Below, piece after piece: positions 37,219 to 48,930 of a DNA stretch of 64,000 bases. The stretch is from NCBI GenBank assembly GCA_907165065.1, contig OU015541.1, positions 12,143,001 through 12,207,000 on the forward strand, given 5' to 3'. Position 1 is the first letter of the stretch. Every line of letters starts with the position of its first letter. The DNA is from Caprimulgus europaeus (taxonomy: Eukaryota > Chordata > Aves > Caprimulgiformes > Caprimulgidae). Both the position numbers and the translations under genes were made by a program. The notes under the pieces were generated by a model. That model was not told the DNA's origin. It ran no database searches and saw only the letters and a program-made list of their open reading frames with translations.

Positions 37219-38334
37219 TAATTTGTTACATATGTAGCCTGGTCACATTTCTCTCTGTTGTTTAGATTATGGGGCACAGGAAAACTGTGCCAAAGTCAAA
37301 CATTTTTGTCTCTGCCAACGCTCAAGCACAGTCTTAGTACTGAAAAGCTACCCCAATCATTGTGTTTTGCTCATGTGCCTGGACTATACCTTGAGTTTCA
37401 GCATGCAGTGAGCCACCAGAATCCTCATGAATGATTTGATCTTTGGCTTGATGCTTTGCCCCTGCTGCTCTCCTCTCTGAGGCTGCATCTTATGTGTGTA
37501 ACCTGGAAAGGATAAGAACACCGAGACTGTCTGCTCAAGGCTGGTTGGGAAGAGCAGGATTGAGGGTGCATTGGCTGGGACAGTTCAAAACCCATCCACT
37601 GGGTCCGAAGCTCAGGCTGAATAATGTGGGAATGGAGATGGGCCAGGAGGGGAAGGGAAAAAGCGGCTGCAATCCTGGGATTCAGTGAAGCCCACCCAGA
37701 CACTGACCCAACCTGAGTATTTTATCTGTGTGCCCACAGAATGGTCAGGAACTTCAACATGAGAACCTTGTTACACTCAAACTGATTCACATTTCCTTCA
37801 ATTAAACCTCACATGAAGAGCAAAGGGCATCCCTCATGGAGCACCATGCCAGAGTTTATGAGAGAGCTTGTCACAGGAACCATCTCTGTGTGCCCTCTGG
37901 GAAATCATGCACCAGAGGCAGGAAACAAAGAAAAATAGATGTTTAATTCACCCACAAATGAATAGACTTCTCCTTCTGCAGCTTTGTACCTAAACCACTT
38001 CAGTGTCAAATTGGTAGTTTTGATGTAGTTAACTTCAACTTTTCCTGGTAAAGGTACATTTTTAATACTCATACTTTAATACTTTTCTAATACTGTTATC
38101 TTAAAACAGTATTAGATACTATATGTTTAGCTAAAACTTGGACTTTTGTCTGTAAAAGAAGGTTTTGCAAAACCAGACAAGGGCATATTTGAAAGCTGGA
38201 AATAAAACCTGAATGTACTTTCTAGGAACACCATTAAAAAGTAAGTGGGAAATGCCCCAGTGATCAGTTGAAGTCAATAATAAACTGCTGTTCCTACTGC
38301 AAAAGGCAGTGCCATCCTCTCACCTCTGCACTCC
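37219..38334. other. Unique non-coding sequence
   Basis: No gene was recognised. It contains a perfect 12-bp inverted repeat at 38086-38116, listed separately, and an A/T-rich patch with four TAATACT words at 38062-38116. Confidence 0.45.
38086..38116. repeat. Perfect 12-bp inverted repeat
   Basis: TCTAATACTGTT and AACAGTATTAGA pair perfectly around a 7-base loop (ATCTTAA). It is preceded by near-copies of TAATACT/TTTAATACT. It may be a small cruciform-forming sequence or a remnant of a very short element; no function is evident. Confidence 0.7.
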
Positions 38335-38504
38335 CCTCACCTCCAGCTCAGTGTTTAAGGCAAAAATCTCACCTTTTGGTGTCCTGGTCAGGTCTGTTCT
38401 CAGCATCACCCAAACCCCAGTGGAGGCGGTAGCAGGAGTGGGAGCGTGTGGCCAGCGGTGCTGCTGAAAAGAAACCAGCTCTGGCCCAGCTACAAACCAG
38501 GACA
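38335..38504 (-). mobile_element. Diverged fragment of the same LTR group
   Basis: The right end reads GAAACCAGCTCTGGCCCAGC then TACAAACCAGGACA, matching the terminal bases of the LTR at 42252-42872 (CCCAGCTCTGGCCCAGCTAA then AAACCAGGACA). Further left, TTCTCAGCATC and CACCTCCAG also fall in the same order. The rest is diverged and the left limit is approximate. No target-site duplication could be assigned. Confidence 0.5.
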
Positions 38505-38699
38505 CTTTGACAGAGCTGGAGCAGAATCTGTGCTTTGCAATCTGTCAGCACCCACTGAAACATGCTGCCAGGGATCCTGGGGTTCCTTCTAGCCCTTGAT
38601 CCCGAGTTACTGAAGTCAAATAGTGCTCCAAGACAGTCGCTAAGGACCTTCCCCCAGCCCACGACCCACCGAGAGCCGCTCTCGGGAAGGAGCATGTGC

Positions 38700-39620
38700 T
38701 CAGGGCTGACTTTTGGGGGTTTTTCTTCAATCAGTTCAGAGTATTTTGACACAATTTGCTTTTTGCTGCCAAATATGACAGCTCCATATATTGACTCTAT
38801 ATAGTGTATTTATTCTAGTTTAGCTCAGTCTCTGGTCCACAGTGTTTAAAGCTCCAGTCCGTGTTCAATCTGTATCAGTTTAACATGCCAGCACCATATG
38901 GCATTCTATAATCAGCTGCAGCATTGTACTTCAAACCCACTGCTGCATTTATAATATTATTGTACGCTGCACAAACACCAATATTTAGAAAGAAAAATGT
39001 CCTTTTTATTGGACTCCTGCTGATATCCCAGCTGTTAGCCAATGCACGCAAAGAGTTTCTCTTTTTTGCATTCAAAAAAAAGAGCCCCGAGCATTTTTTT
39101 TTAAATCTTACATCTGAAAGGTACATTTTGTCCTGCCCCAGTAGGTCTGTGTGACTGAGTTAAAATGTGGCTTTTTATTAGATGAATTGCATCATTAAAT
39201 TACATTATAAAAACTAAAAATGCACCATTAATTTTCAAAAACAATAGTAAATACATCTCATTTCTGATACATGATTCTGCATTTAATTTTTGCCCTGGGC
39301 CACATTTTTCTAACAGGCTCACTGTCTTCCATTATGCAGACTACACAAATGGAGCTAAATTGCTGAAGTTGAGGGGGCTCGGTTGGCTGGGGGGAGGGAG
39401 ATATTGGTCAAATGTCTAATGTGAAAATAAATGAATTTCTAATCGGCTGTTGCAAAAAGAAAAATTACTTTTTGATCTCGGCTCAGCCAAGCAAGAACCT
39501 ACCTAGCTCGAGCAATAAGATACGAGGGCATTGTGTGGGATACAAAGAGAGACAAAAGGCTAGACAGACAAACAGACACAGCAGTGAATTAGGTTAGTGC
39601 GTTCAGTTCTGTGCCAGTAG
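38700..39620. promoter_or_regulatory. Candidate conserved non-coding block inside repeat-rich zone
   Basis: About 900 bp of repeat-free sequence lie between two LTR copies. Motif-like words include CCATATATTGACTC, CATATGGC, GCATTTATAATATTATTG, CCTTTTTATTGGACTCC, TAGCCAATGCACGC, AGATGAATTGCATCATTAAAT and GAATTTCTAATCGGCTG. Small frames on both strands are interrupted by stops. The lack of insertions here, against heavy insertion on both sides, is what would be expected of constrained sequence, but this is inference. Confidence 0.35.
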
Positions 39621-39822
39621 CATTTCTTAATTAAATGGACAGAAGTTCCACCAAACTCAAGCCTCATTGCTGAAGGGTCTTTGCTGTTAATGTAGCCGGG
39701 CTTGGAGCATCCACAGACCACTATGGTTTGGAAGGGGAAATGAGAATGGGTCTGCGTGGCAGTGAGTGGGCAAGGGGATGGCAGCAGAAGAGAAAATGAT
39801 TCTGAGGCTTCTACATGTGCCA

Positions 39823-40268
39823 TGAACAGGTAAGTCAAACCCTGCAAAAGGTCTAAAAAGCCCTGCAAAGGTGAGGGACATGCCCCCATGTTTGACAGCT
39901 GTAGTCTGTTCGACAACCCCGAACCGAAACCGCAATCCCAGGAGAGCAAGAGCCTGAGCGAAAGCCAGAGAGAGCAAGAGAGGAAAAGCCCCTCATTAAT
40001 CTCTTGCCCATGGGGGACAGGAGATGGAACAGCCCCTTGGCAGAGCCAAATGCCCATGGAGTTGACTCATGGCAATATTCCTCGCTCCCTCCAGACCTTG
40101 CACCTGCAGACCAGCAAAATACAAAGTCCTTCAACTTCCAGTGACAAATGAAAACATCGGTAAGTTCTCAGTGTTTCTCTCATAACCAATCCCAGCTGGA
40201 ACCAAACCCCAGCGCTGTTCTAGCTACTAAAGAGAAACCCATCTCTGTCCCAGCTAAAAATCAGGACA
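39823..40268 (-). mobile_element. Solo LTR, related to the 42252 copy
   Basis: On the minus strand it begins TGTCCTGATTTTTAGCTGGG and shares landmarks with the 42252 LTR in the same order: GTCACTGGAAGTTGAAGGAC, GGAATATT and CTCCTGGGATTGC.GTTT. The 3' part is different and shorter. If it ends at 39823, the element is 446 bp with TG..CA ends and a 4-bp target-site duplication GCCA (39819-39822 and 40269-40272). That boundary is tentative because the last approximately 80 bp have no counterpart in the other copies. A 165-codon minus frame (39560-40057) crosses the LTR edge and is not a gene. Confidence 0.75.
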
Positions 40269-41464
40269 GCCATGCATGTCTTTCTGTTGAGAAAGCTGCC
40301 TGTCAGCGAGTGCTTGTGCTTTCTGAACCAGCCCACAGCAGAAAGCTATAAACACCTCCTGTTTAAAAATGTCCTTTGGAATGGAGGTGCATTCCCAAAA
40401 TGCACCAAATCAGGGCTCAAGCAGTTCCCAAAGTCAGCTGGATGTCCCCATCAGGTCCAGGTATGAACTCAGCAGGTGATGTTCCCCATCCCAAAGAGCC
40501 AGGTCAGCATCGCCAGGGAATGCAGAGCCAGATTCCTGAGGACCTGACAACCCCACTAGCCACAGCTTAGTGGTACTTTGCCCCAGATTAGTCCCAGCCT
40601 GGTCCCATGGACTAAATGCCCTTTGGTGGCTGCAGGCACATGCTTGATGAGCATTTTCCATTTCACCTGGTTTTAAAGGAGTGAAGGTCAGACACCGAGA
40701 TGTGAATGCAAACAGAAATGCAGTAAGTGGAGACAGCCAAGAGACCTGCTTCAGAAGTGCCTTCCTGATCAAAGTACACCCCAACTATAGGGGCACTCAG
40801 AAAGCCCCTGGCTGCCAACATCTCTGAGCAACTGAACACAAAGGAGAACTTACCAAAAGTGTGGAGAGATGGAGAATTTAACACCCTTCAGAAAACAAGC
40901 AAGGAAGACTTGAGCTCAAAGCTTATACAGCCAAGTCCATCAGAAGTGTTTTATGGGTAATTTTCTTCCGCCACCACCTACCCCTATAAAAAATTACTGT
41001 GGTTTTTTTATGGTAAGAATGAAACCTACCCAGTAAAATTGACAAAAGTTGTGGTGTTTAAGACTGTAACCATAGAATAATGTAGCAATATTATAAGGTA
41101 GTTACAGTTCAGTATCATTTTACATATAAAGGGCCTGAATCCTACTTTTTGTAGGAAAAGCACAGAATAACTACACAGAATTATAGTGCTCTATACTTAT
41201 CACTATAGTAAATAGTTTATAATTTATATTATTAATCTTTTTTATTATAGTAATGACAAGAGGTCAATGTAGAATGAGGCCCTGTACAGCAAAAAAATCC
41301 ATTTTGGTCTCAACAGGCAGGTGAGACTGCATGGGAGGAGGGAAGGAAACGCAGAGACCAAGTACAGATGCAGTCCATGGCACTTCCCATATTTTGTGCT
41401 GGTTTTATGGAGCTGGGATAAATTAAAAATTAAGGGAAAAACTCAGGAAGAGAGAATAGGAATT
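40269..41464. other. Unique non-coding sequence
   Basis: No gene was recognised. AT-rich sequence dominates 40930-41300. Short frames at 40272-40884 overlap on both strands without domains. Confidence 0.5.
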
Positions 41465-41757
41465 GGAGAAAAGAAAAGAAAAGAAAAGAAAAGAAAAGAA
41501 AAGAAAAGAAAAGAAAAGAAAAGAAAAGAAAAGAAAAGAAAAGAAAAGAAAAGAAAAGAAAAGAAAAGAAAAGAAAAGAAAAGAAAAGAAAAGAAAAGAA
41601 AAGAAAAGAAAAGAAAAGAAAAGAAAAGAAAAGAAAAGAAAAGAAAAGAAAAGAAAAGAAAAGAAAAGAAAAGAAAAGAAAAGAAAAGAAAAGAAAAGAA
41701 AAGAAAAGAAAAGAAAAGAAAAGAAAAGAAAAGAAAAGAAAAGAAAAGAGAAAAGAA
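41465..41757. repeat. (AAAAG)n microsatellite, about 290 bp, pure purine strand
   Basis: Some 56 units of GAAAA run with almost no interruption, one GAG variant near 41750. The plus strand is uninterrupted purine over 293 bases. Lysine/glutamate/arginine-rich frames on the plus strand and Phe/Ser/Leu-rich frames on the minus strand are translations of the repeat. Long homopurine mirror-like tracts can form triplex DNA and are prone to length change and assembly error. Confidence 0.98.
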
Positions 41758-42251
41758 CGTAGATGGAAATAGATGAAAAAGTCAGCCATCTGCTGGGTGT
41801 TTTATCTGAATAGTCAGTTTTAATACAAACACACGTTTGCACACAGGTCAGATGTTACTGTGAGCCCTTCTCCTGGATCAGCCAGATGAGTGATGGTACC
41901 TCTTCAGCTAACAGCCATGCTCCTGCTCTCCATCCCTCTCGATGCCAAGCAGCAGGGTGATGCACCATTTTTATAATCCACTAATGGATGAAAAATATTC
42001 ACCACATTACCCTCAGATAACCTTGTCAAACTGTGACAGGAGCCACTTTGCTCCACACATCCCCATTTGAAAACTTACATGCCAAATTAATCAACAGGCA
42101 ACAATTTTACACAACAAGTCAATGATAGGAGTAGGTTCACATAGAAGCTTGTGCACTTGCCCTGTGCAAATGTTAAAGGCTAAAAGAAGAAAGTCTTTCC
42201 TGCACCTGGGTGAGAAATCTTGAAAAAGAAATGAAAAGCAACATGTCACAA

Positions 42252-42872
42252 TGTGCTGGTTTCACCTGGCTAGCACTGGGCTGGCAGCCAAACACAGTCA
42301 CTCACTCACTCTCACTCCCCTCAGGTGACAGGAGAGAGAACTGGGGGACAAGGGTAAGGAGAGTCATAGGCTGAGATAAGAACAATGTAATAATGGAAAT
42401 AAAATAAAACTTTAAATAATACTGATTCAAAATCAGAATGATTATTATAGCAGTAATAAAAAAATGCAATCAGTGATGCCCAGTGCCATTGCTCACCACC
42501 CGCCGACCCAGAGAACGATCCCAGAGGAGCGACAATCCCAAACCAAAACTGCAATCCCAGGAGAGCGAGAGCCCGAGTGAAAGTCAGAGACCCTTATTAA
42601 TATGCTGAACGTGATGTTATATAATATGGAATATCCAATTGGCATATCTAAATGCCAGCTTAGCTTATTAATTTAAATATTCCTCTCCCCCTTAGATCTT
42701 GCGCTTGCAGATGGACAAAACATAAAGTTCTTCAACCTCCAGTGACAAAAATGCAAACATTGGGATGTTCTCAGCATTTCTCCCACAACAAATCCCAGCT
42801 GAACCTGAACCCCAGCACCTGAACCCAGCTACTAAAGAAAACCCAGCTCTGGCCCAGCTAAAAACCAGGACA
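42252..42872 (-). mobile_element. Solo LTR of an endogenous retrovirus with 5-bp TSD
   Basis: The element is 621 bp. On the minus strand it begins TGTCCTGGTTTTTAGCTGGG and ends GGTGAAACCAGCACA, so it has TG..CA ends and short inverted termini (TGTCCTGG / CCAGCACA). The flanks carry a 5-bp direct repeat CACAA (42247-42251 and 42873-42877). A 5-bp duplication is the usual size for ERVL-type integrations. A TATA-like ATTATATAACATC and an AATAAG near it are possible promoter and polyadenylation signals. No internal retroviral region exists, so it is a solo LTR left by recombination between the two LTRs of a former provirus. Confidence 0.92.
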
Positions 42873-42911
42873 CACAACTTTCCAGTCTCAGGAGAGTGCA
42901 GGGAGAGAAGG

Positions 42912-42931
42912 ACCTGCTGCTGCTGCTGCTG
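42912..42931. repeat. Short (CTG)6 run
   Basis: Six consecutive CTG triplets, about 35 bp beyond the LTR target-site duplication. It is too short to be notable beyond a small microsatellite. Confidence 0.9.
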
Positions 42932-43639
42932 TACGAGCACAGCCCAGGGAGGCTTCCCCTGCATCTCAGTTCTACTCACTGCTGTAATAATACATTTTAA
43001 TTTCCTTTTACCTAAATTAATAATAGGGATAATTGAGGCTAGACCCTAAATGAAACAAAAAAGCTACTTTTCTTAGCTAGGAGTCACCCCTAGCAGCCCA
43101 CCAGCAACAAAGCCTTCCCTGTAAACGCCCTTCAAGCTGGAACAGCAGAGACAGGTCAGCAATGAGCACCCATAAACCCTGCCAAATTTACTGTCAGCCG
43201 GCTCCAAGCGACGAGAGCTCACAGCAGCCCATCCCAGCACAGCGAACCAGCCCTGGTCTCAGCACCCATCCCAGCACCTCTACAAAGCTGAGCTGACCCT
43301 ACTGCCTCTATACATCCTCACCATGGACATACAACTGCCATAACCTCTCACACAGCCCAAAACCCACTGGTCACTGGCTTCTCACACTAGACAGGGCTGC
43401 TCGTGTAAGATGGTCCTTGCCCAGGAAAGGGTTGGCAGGATCAGGCCCTTCCACCCTGCCTCTGAATGGGGCCTTTCCCAGACCCACTGCGTCATCATCA
43501 CACTTGGGATTTTTGTTAATGCAGTCCTAACAAACACACACAGCAAATTCCACATCCATTTCCTGATCAGCAGCCTCGAGATCACTAAATGGATTTTTTT
43601 ATTTTTTTTAAAGCAGACTCTCTATTTTTAGAGTGCATA
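42932..43639. other. Unique non-coding sequence
   Basis: No gene or repeat was recognised. A T-rich patch lies at about 43590-43612. Confidence 0.5.
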
Positions 43640-44000
43640 TTAATTACCTTTAAGCAGGTGCAAAAATCAACCTGTTTATTATTGTTTCTTCAAATCCTTA
43701 ATGGCAGTTGCAAGCAAATAAATCCAGTTAATGCAATAAAAGGATTTATTGTCACCTAAATTTACACCAACAGTTTAATCATAACACCTTTTCATCTGAC
43801 AGACTTTCTTGAGAACAATTTACCCCACAATTTGTCAGCAAGAAAATGGCCTTGTATAAATGCTGGGAGAAAATAAATGCTAATACGTGGCACAGTCTTT
43901 CATTCTTCTAATTACCCAGGGAGTTTAAGGGAGACAGACTTATTTACTCACAGTAGGAAGTGTGCTGTAATAAATTATCGCTACTATGGGCTTAAATAAG
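43640..44000. promoter_or_regulatory. Candidate conserved non-coding element
   Basis: A repeat-free, AT-rich block with CATATTAATTACC, CAGTTAATGCAATAAAAGG, TTTATTGTCACC, CCTTTTCATCTGACAG and CTTCTAATTACCCAG. The combination of Hox-like (TTTATTG) and MEIS-like (CTGACAG) words suggests a developmental enhancer. This is an inference only. Confidence 0.3.
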
Positions 44001-47000
44001 TCCCTGACAGTGACAGAACCGAAGGTGGAAGGGAAGTGAGGGGAGATGATGGCATTCTGAAAATGTACATGCCAGTCAGTGGGTGTGTGGGGACACCTAC
44101 ATCCGTGTGAGCAATAGCAACACCGAGGTATTAATGTTCAGGATCCATATGGGAGCCCTGGAAAACATTCCTGGCATTTTAAGGGCCTCTCAGAGCTCAG
44201 GCTCTTCTAAAGAGAGGCAGGGCAAGGCTGCACCACGGGCGTCCCCCTCCCCGCTTGCTGGGGGATGGATGTCTGGATCCACACCCCACATCACCTCTGT
44301 TGGCTTTGGCCCAGCCTAGAGCTCCCTGCTCTTGGGGACAAGGTGAACGTGACCCTCTGTTCAAGACCACCTGCATCAGTGCCCCCTTTGCAGCATTTCC
44401 TTCCTTCCAGCTGGGGATGGAGGAGCTGGGGGGTAAAGCTCTGATGGGAAGGGATCTCCTTGAAGTTGGAGCTTCCATGGCTGAGGTCAGTCCATGGACA
44501 CCGCAGGCTTTAGAGATCAGTCTCATCATGGGAATCCAGACAGGAACTTCTCAACTATCCAGCTGAAGTGACTGGCTTGAAAAGTTTATCTGTCTGCCCA
44601 TACTCAGCGTGGCCACTTGTTAGCTCCTTCAGGAGACACCTGGACATCATAAATAACAGGAGGTGTTACTGGCAAGCCAGCGGAGAGACGAGTGAAGCAG
44701 CAGAAACAAGCAAAGACAAACCCAGTGCTGACAGCCCAGACACCTCCTCCTGGGGTCCCTGCTTGTGTGCCAGGCACACCATGAGCCCAGGACCCCAAAG
44801 CCTGGCCTTGGAATGAGATTTGCCTATTGCCATAACAACAGGCTAGTGTTGCCACAATAAAGACAAGCTTTGGGTATTCCCACCCCCCACCCCTCGTTAT
44901 TATTATTTCTTTATTTTCTCTCCTTTTTTCCTTCTTTTCCTTGTGTCCCTCTCTACAAAGAGCCCCTCATTTCTCGGAAACAAATTGCCCACAGCTTGCT
45001 TTCCCATACATCACAGAGCGAGGACCAGGCCTTATCAACGTTGTTCTGCTTTTCCCATCTATTACCCGGTTTGTTTGCACTTTTATCCCATCGTCCTTGC
45101 ACAAGGGAGAAAACATCCATCATCTGTACATCTGCCAGCTGCCACGGGGCTGTCAGCACGGTGACAGCCAACATGACAAAACTGTTGTAACGCTGCACCG
45201 GCTCTGGGGCTCTGAGTTGAGATTAAACAGCATGGAAGAAAAAAAATAAAGAGGAAAAAAAAATAGATTTAAAAAATGAAAGAAATAGAAATCAGTTTAA
45301 AAAATAAAAGGAAAAAATAGAAGTAGATTTAGAAACAGAGAATAAAAGTAAAACATTAAGAAATGCACTTTGTGCACAGAGAAGAGGGGAGGGAGGAGAA
45401 AGGAGAGAGCAGCAAAGAGTGAGGTGAGGTGGTAGTGGCATGGGGTTTGTTTTCAAAGAAGAGGTGTTAGAGAGCTGATAGAACAGAGAGGAACGGTTCT
45501 CTGGCTCAGCTGAACATTCCTGAAGCAAAGGGGGTGCACAGCGCTTCACCCCGTGTCCCCAGCAGCCATCAGATCTGCAGCAGTGTGACACTTCTCAGCA
45601 CGGGCAGCACCAGACCCTGGCAGGGATCAGACAGCACAGGTCGGGTCACAGCACCTCTGCTCACAGCAGCTACCACAAAGGGTTCCCAGGTTTTTCCTGC
45701 TGCTTCCTTTTCTCTCCCAAGCTCTGTCCACAGAGCTGCAAGCCCCTCTTCCACAGCCACTTTCTTCCTGTAAAATCCTTCCTTACAATTCACTTGCAGC
45801 CAGTCCACCAGGTACAGCCCTTCCCAAAAGGTCTGAACCACCTAGCAGGAAGGCTGCAAACCAAACCCTAAGGAATATTTCTTCTCAGCAAAGCATTTGC
45901 TGTTGCTAGCATGGCTACAGCCCCAGCACCATGAGGTTGCTTTAGGTGCCTAGACTTAATGCCCTTCCCATCAGAGGACAAGTCACACTGATGTAAAACC
46001 CTTCAGTTCAATACAGCTGCACCCCAAATTTCATGACTATCATCCAGACATGCCCTATTTTTAAACAAGCACTCCTGAAGGGATCGAGACACGTTGAGCA
46101 CATCTCCTCACTCAGTCCTCGCCCGATTGTACCTTGTTCTCCTCCTGCTTTCCTTCACAACCATTCAAATGAAGAAGTGCTTCACCTCTACCACCAGTTT
46201 GGCTGCTATTGGAATAGGAACCAGTTATAAATCCTCAGGATGGAAGATGCTCTTGTGTTGGAGTCAGGAGAAAAATCACCATCCATGTGGGCAGGGGTTG
46301 ATCCTCAGGTTGTTGAAGATTTCTTCCCCTAAAACACCCAATGGAGACATGTCAGACACACAGAGCAGCACTGCCCTGTTCTGGACAGACAAAATGCACA
46401 GTGGCTCTTAAAACCAGGACTGCAAATAGTCAAAGTCAGTTTGCTTTCAAACCTGTAGCTCTTCCTTTTCAGGTGATATAACAATAGAGCTGGAAAACTA
46501 GCCCTGTGTTTATTTTTCACTGGTTTATTCAGAATACACAGTCTGAAGGTCGTACCCTGGGAATGTTAACTTAACAAAAGTACAAGTAAGCTTGCACTTA
46601 CTTTTGAGAAAGTTTCATTTTGGAACCCAAACACTATTTACTCAGGAGCATTTCTTTACTCATTTCATTTCTTTAGGACTTTTAAGAGGGAAGTGTTGAA
46701 GCAGGCTTCAACCCACTCTTGATTTCTAGCCAACACACAATGGTTCCTGTTACAGCCTCCCAAATCCGCAGTGTAAACCCAACCCTGCTCTGGGAGCAGC
46801 ACCTGCATTCTCTCAGGAAGCTTTTTTTGCCCCCAAATTTAAAAGCCAACCTGGGCTTCTCAGACAGGGGAAGGGATGGCCAGGTAAGAGGAGGGCAGGA
46901 TTAAGCTCACAGGCATCACCGGGAAGGTAAGTGGGTGGTGCTAGTTCACAGCTTCTTGCAGAGCAAAAAGTAGGGCATTAGATTAAAAAAGAGCCAAGCA

Positions 47001-48289
47001 GGGAGTTTAAAAGTCAAGAAACTGAGGAATTTTTTTCCATCCCACAACCTCTTACAGAGTGGGAGTCATTCCCACATTATACTGTGGAAGTCGTGAGCGT
47101 ACATGTGTTCAACTCTATAAATTCACAGAGGAAAAAACCCATCAAGGGCCATTAACAAATGTGTTCCCTTTGGCTCATAAGTTCCTACATAATAGATGGC
47201 TGGAAGGATATACTGAGAGAAATATTATATGTACATACAGTTATTCTGTTCTGCTTCTGGTCACAGTGGACCACAGGTCTGAGACAGAGCAGCCATTTTT
47301 ATATTATTTTTCAGATTTCTTATATCCATTCTCTTTTTAAAGAATTTCTTAGAAACAAAAGCAATTCAATTTGGTCTAAAACCAATCTTTCATCCAATTC
47401 ACAAAACAAATATTCAATCTAAATAGCTTCAGAGTCTTTAAAAATATTAAGAGGTGAATAACAAAGGGAAAAGTAAAAAGTAGTTCATTTGAGACTGCAA
47501 AGTCCATGTCAGAACTGGGATGAGAACTTGTCCATCTGCACCTGTCTGATTTACAGGTAAGAAAGTTCTGGTTCAATATTTCCACCTAAGCAAAGCCATC
47601 TCATCTACTTTTACTTTCTTATATTCAGAGATATGCAAAGTGCACCAAGCAGTCTATCAAGAACAAAGACCTTATTTACAAAAAATTAAATAATCAGCTT
47701 TTAACATACTATGACTCAGCTTTGATTGAAGTTTGGAAACCATAATCCTCGCTCCTCAGAGAGCCAAAGCCAAGTAATTTGTTGTCCAAGTACAAGGACA
47801 GAGATATCTGCTGGTGGCAGGTAGAGGCTGGACCACGGCTGCTTCCCTGGGTCTCTACCTGCCTGCTTGGGGCTGGGGCTCCACACAGAGCTGACAGCAA
47901 GCAGGGTGGCTCTGCAGGTCTCTGCCTCCCATTTGCTGTCTGAAATTTTTGTGTCACTGGCTAAACCCTCCCAAAAAAACAGCCCAGAAGGATTAGCAAA
48001 AAAAACATTAGCAAAGGTTACGGACAAGTGAGGAGAACTTGGCCAATCCCTGTCCCAGGTGCCACCACTTCCTCAGCATCATGAGGACCAAATCCAGGCA
48101 AGTGCTGCAGGCATTCGGGTTGGAATTGGGGGTTTCTGCCAGGTTCTCACTGTTTTGGGACTACAACTCACTGCAATTTAGCCAAGGTGGTGCCTGACAC
48201 AGCAGCCCTGGAGGAAATAAGGATTGTTATGGTTAAGAAAGCATGGAAAAGCTTGTGTGTTCCTTTCCCCAACTGCTTTAGTGTTTCTG
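44001..48289. other. Unique non-coding sequence with an A-rich tract
   Basis: No gene was recognised. 44880-45210 is pyrimidine-rich, then CpG-bearing (AGCGAGGACC, CAACGTTG, ATTACCCGG), and may hold a conserved element. 45236-45360 is an A-rich low-complexity tract with recurring AAATAGA and AGATTTA words. Open frames between 44083 and 47422 reach 110 codons, overlap on both strands and have no recognised domains. Confidence 0.45.
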
Positions 48290-48930
48290 CTAAATAAAAA
48301 TCCATTTTTATTCTGAAGGGAGCTGAGCGCAGAGATGTTGTTTTACGTGCTGGTTTTCGCCAGTGATGATGTATGTCCCTTTTACAAACTTATCTCGGGG
48401 TTTTTGCTCAGTTTATAAGCTAGGAGTCATCTTTCTTTCCTAAAGCTTCCTTCTCTCACAGTCTGGAGGAACCTTGAGATTTCCTGCTGGTGATTTAAAG
48501 GGCTGTAATACTCGCAGGCTAGATTTGTTTTAGTGTCCATAAAACACAAAAATTTCATAAAACAATTGGTGAAAATAAAATTACCAAAAAATGATGTACT
48601 GCCAGCAGACTGTATAATAGTTACGGGGGAAATGGAGAATATGATTCACTGGGGTATAAAAATGACAATGTATTTATTGCAGCGCAGTGACAAGAAACTA
48701 ATTTCTCCCTTTTACTTTTCAGACAGGGCTTGAATTTCCATTTTTCTCTTCTGCCTCCGCTGTGGCAGGGTGGCAATGTGCACATTGCAATCGCTTGGCT
48801 GGAGGGACAGCTCTGGCCACAATGTGAGTTACCGTTATCAGAGCACACAGAAATTGCAATAGTTGCTTTCTGTAGAGCCAAAGACTCACCAAAAGCTGCA
48901 GAAATATTAACTACAAGCAGACACCTTTGG
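48290..48930. promoter_or_regulatory. Candidate conserved non-coding block
   Basis: A repeat-free block with words such as GAGATGTTGTTTTACG, GCCAGTGATGATGTATG, CAGTTTATAAGC, GGTGGCAATGTGCACATTGC and GTTACCGTTATC. An 85-codon plus frame (48730-48987) crosses it, but it has no family match and its start is not supported. Regulatory sequence seems more likely than coding. Confidence 0.3.

Noticed and set aside
37089-37277. Minus-strand Phe/Ile/Leu/Tyr frame that looks like a membrane protein
   Set aside because: It is the (AAAAT)n microsatellite read in translation.
39560-40057. 165-codon minus-strand ORF
   Set aside because: Much of it lies inside the LTR at 39823-40268 and the rest in flanking unique sequence; no domain or conserved motif is visible.
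41321-41842. Lysine/glutamate-rich and Phe/Ser/Leu-rich open frames of 99-151 codons
   Set aside because: They are translations of the (AAAAG)n microsatellite.
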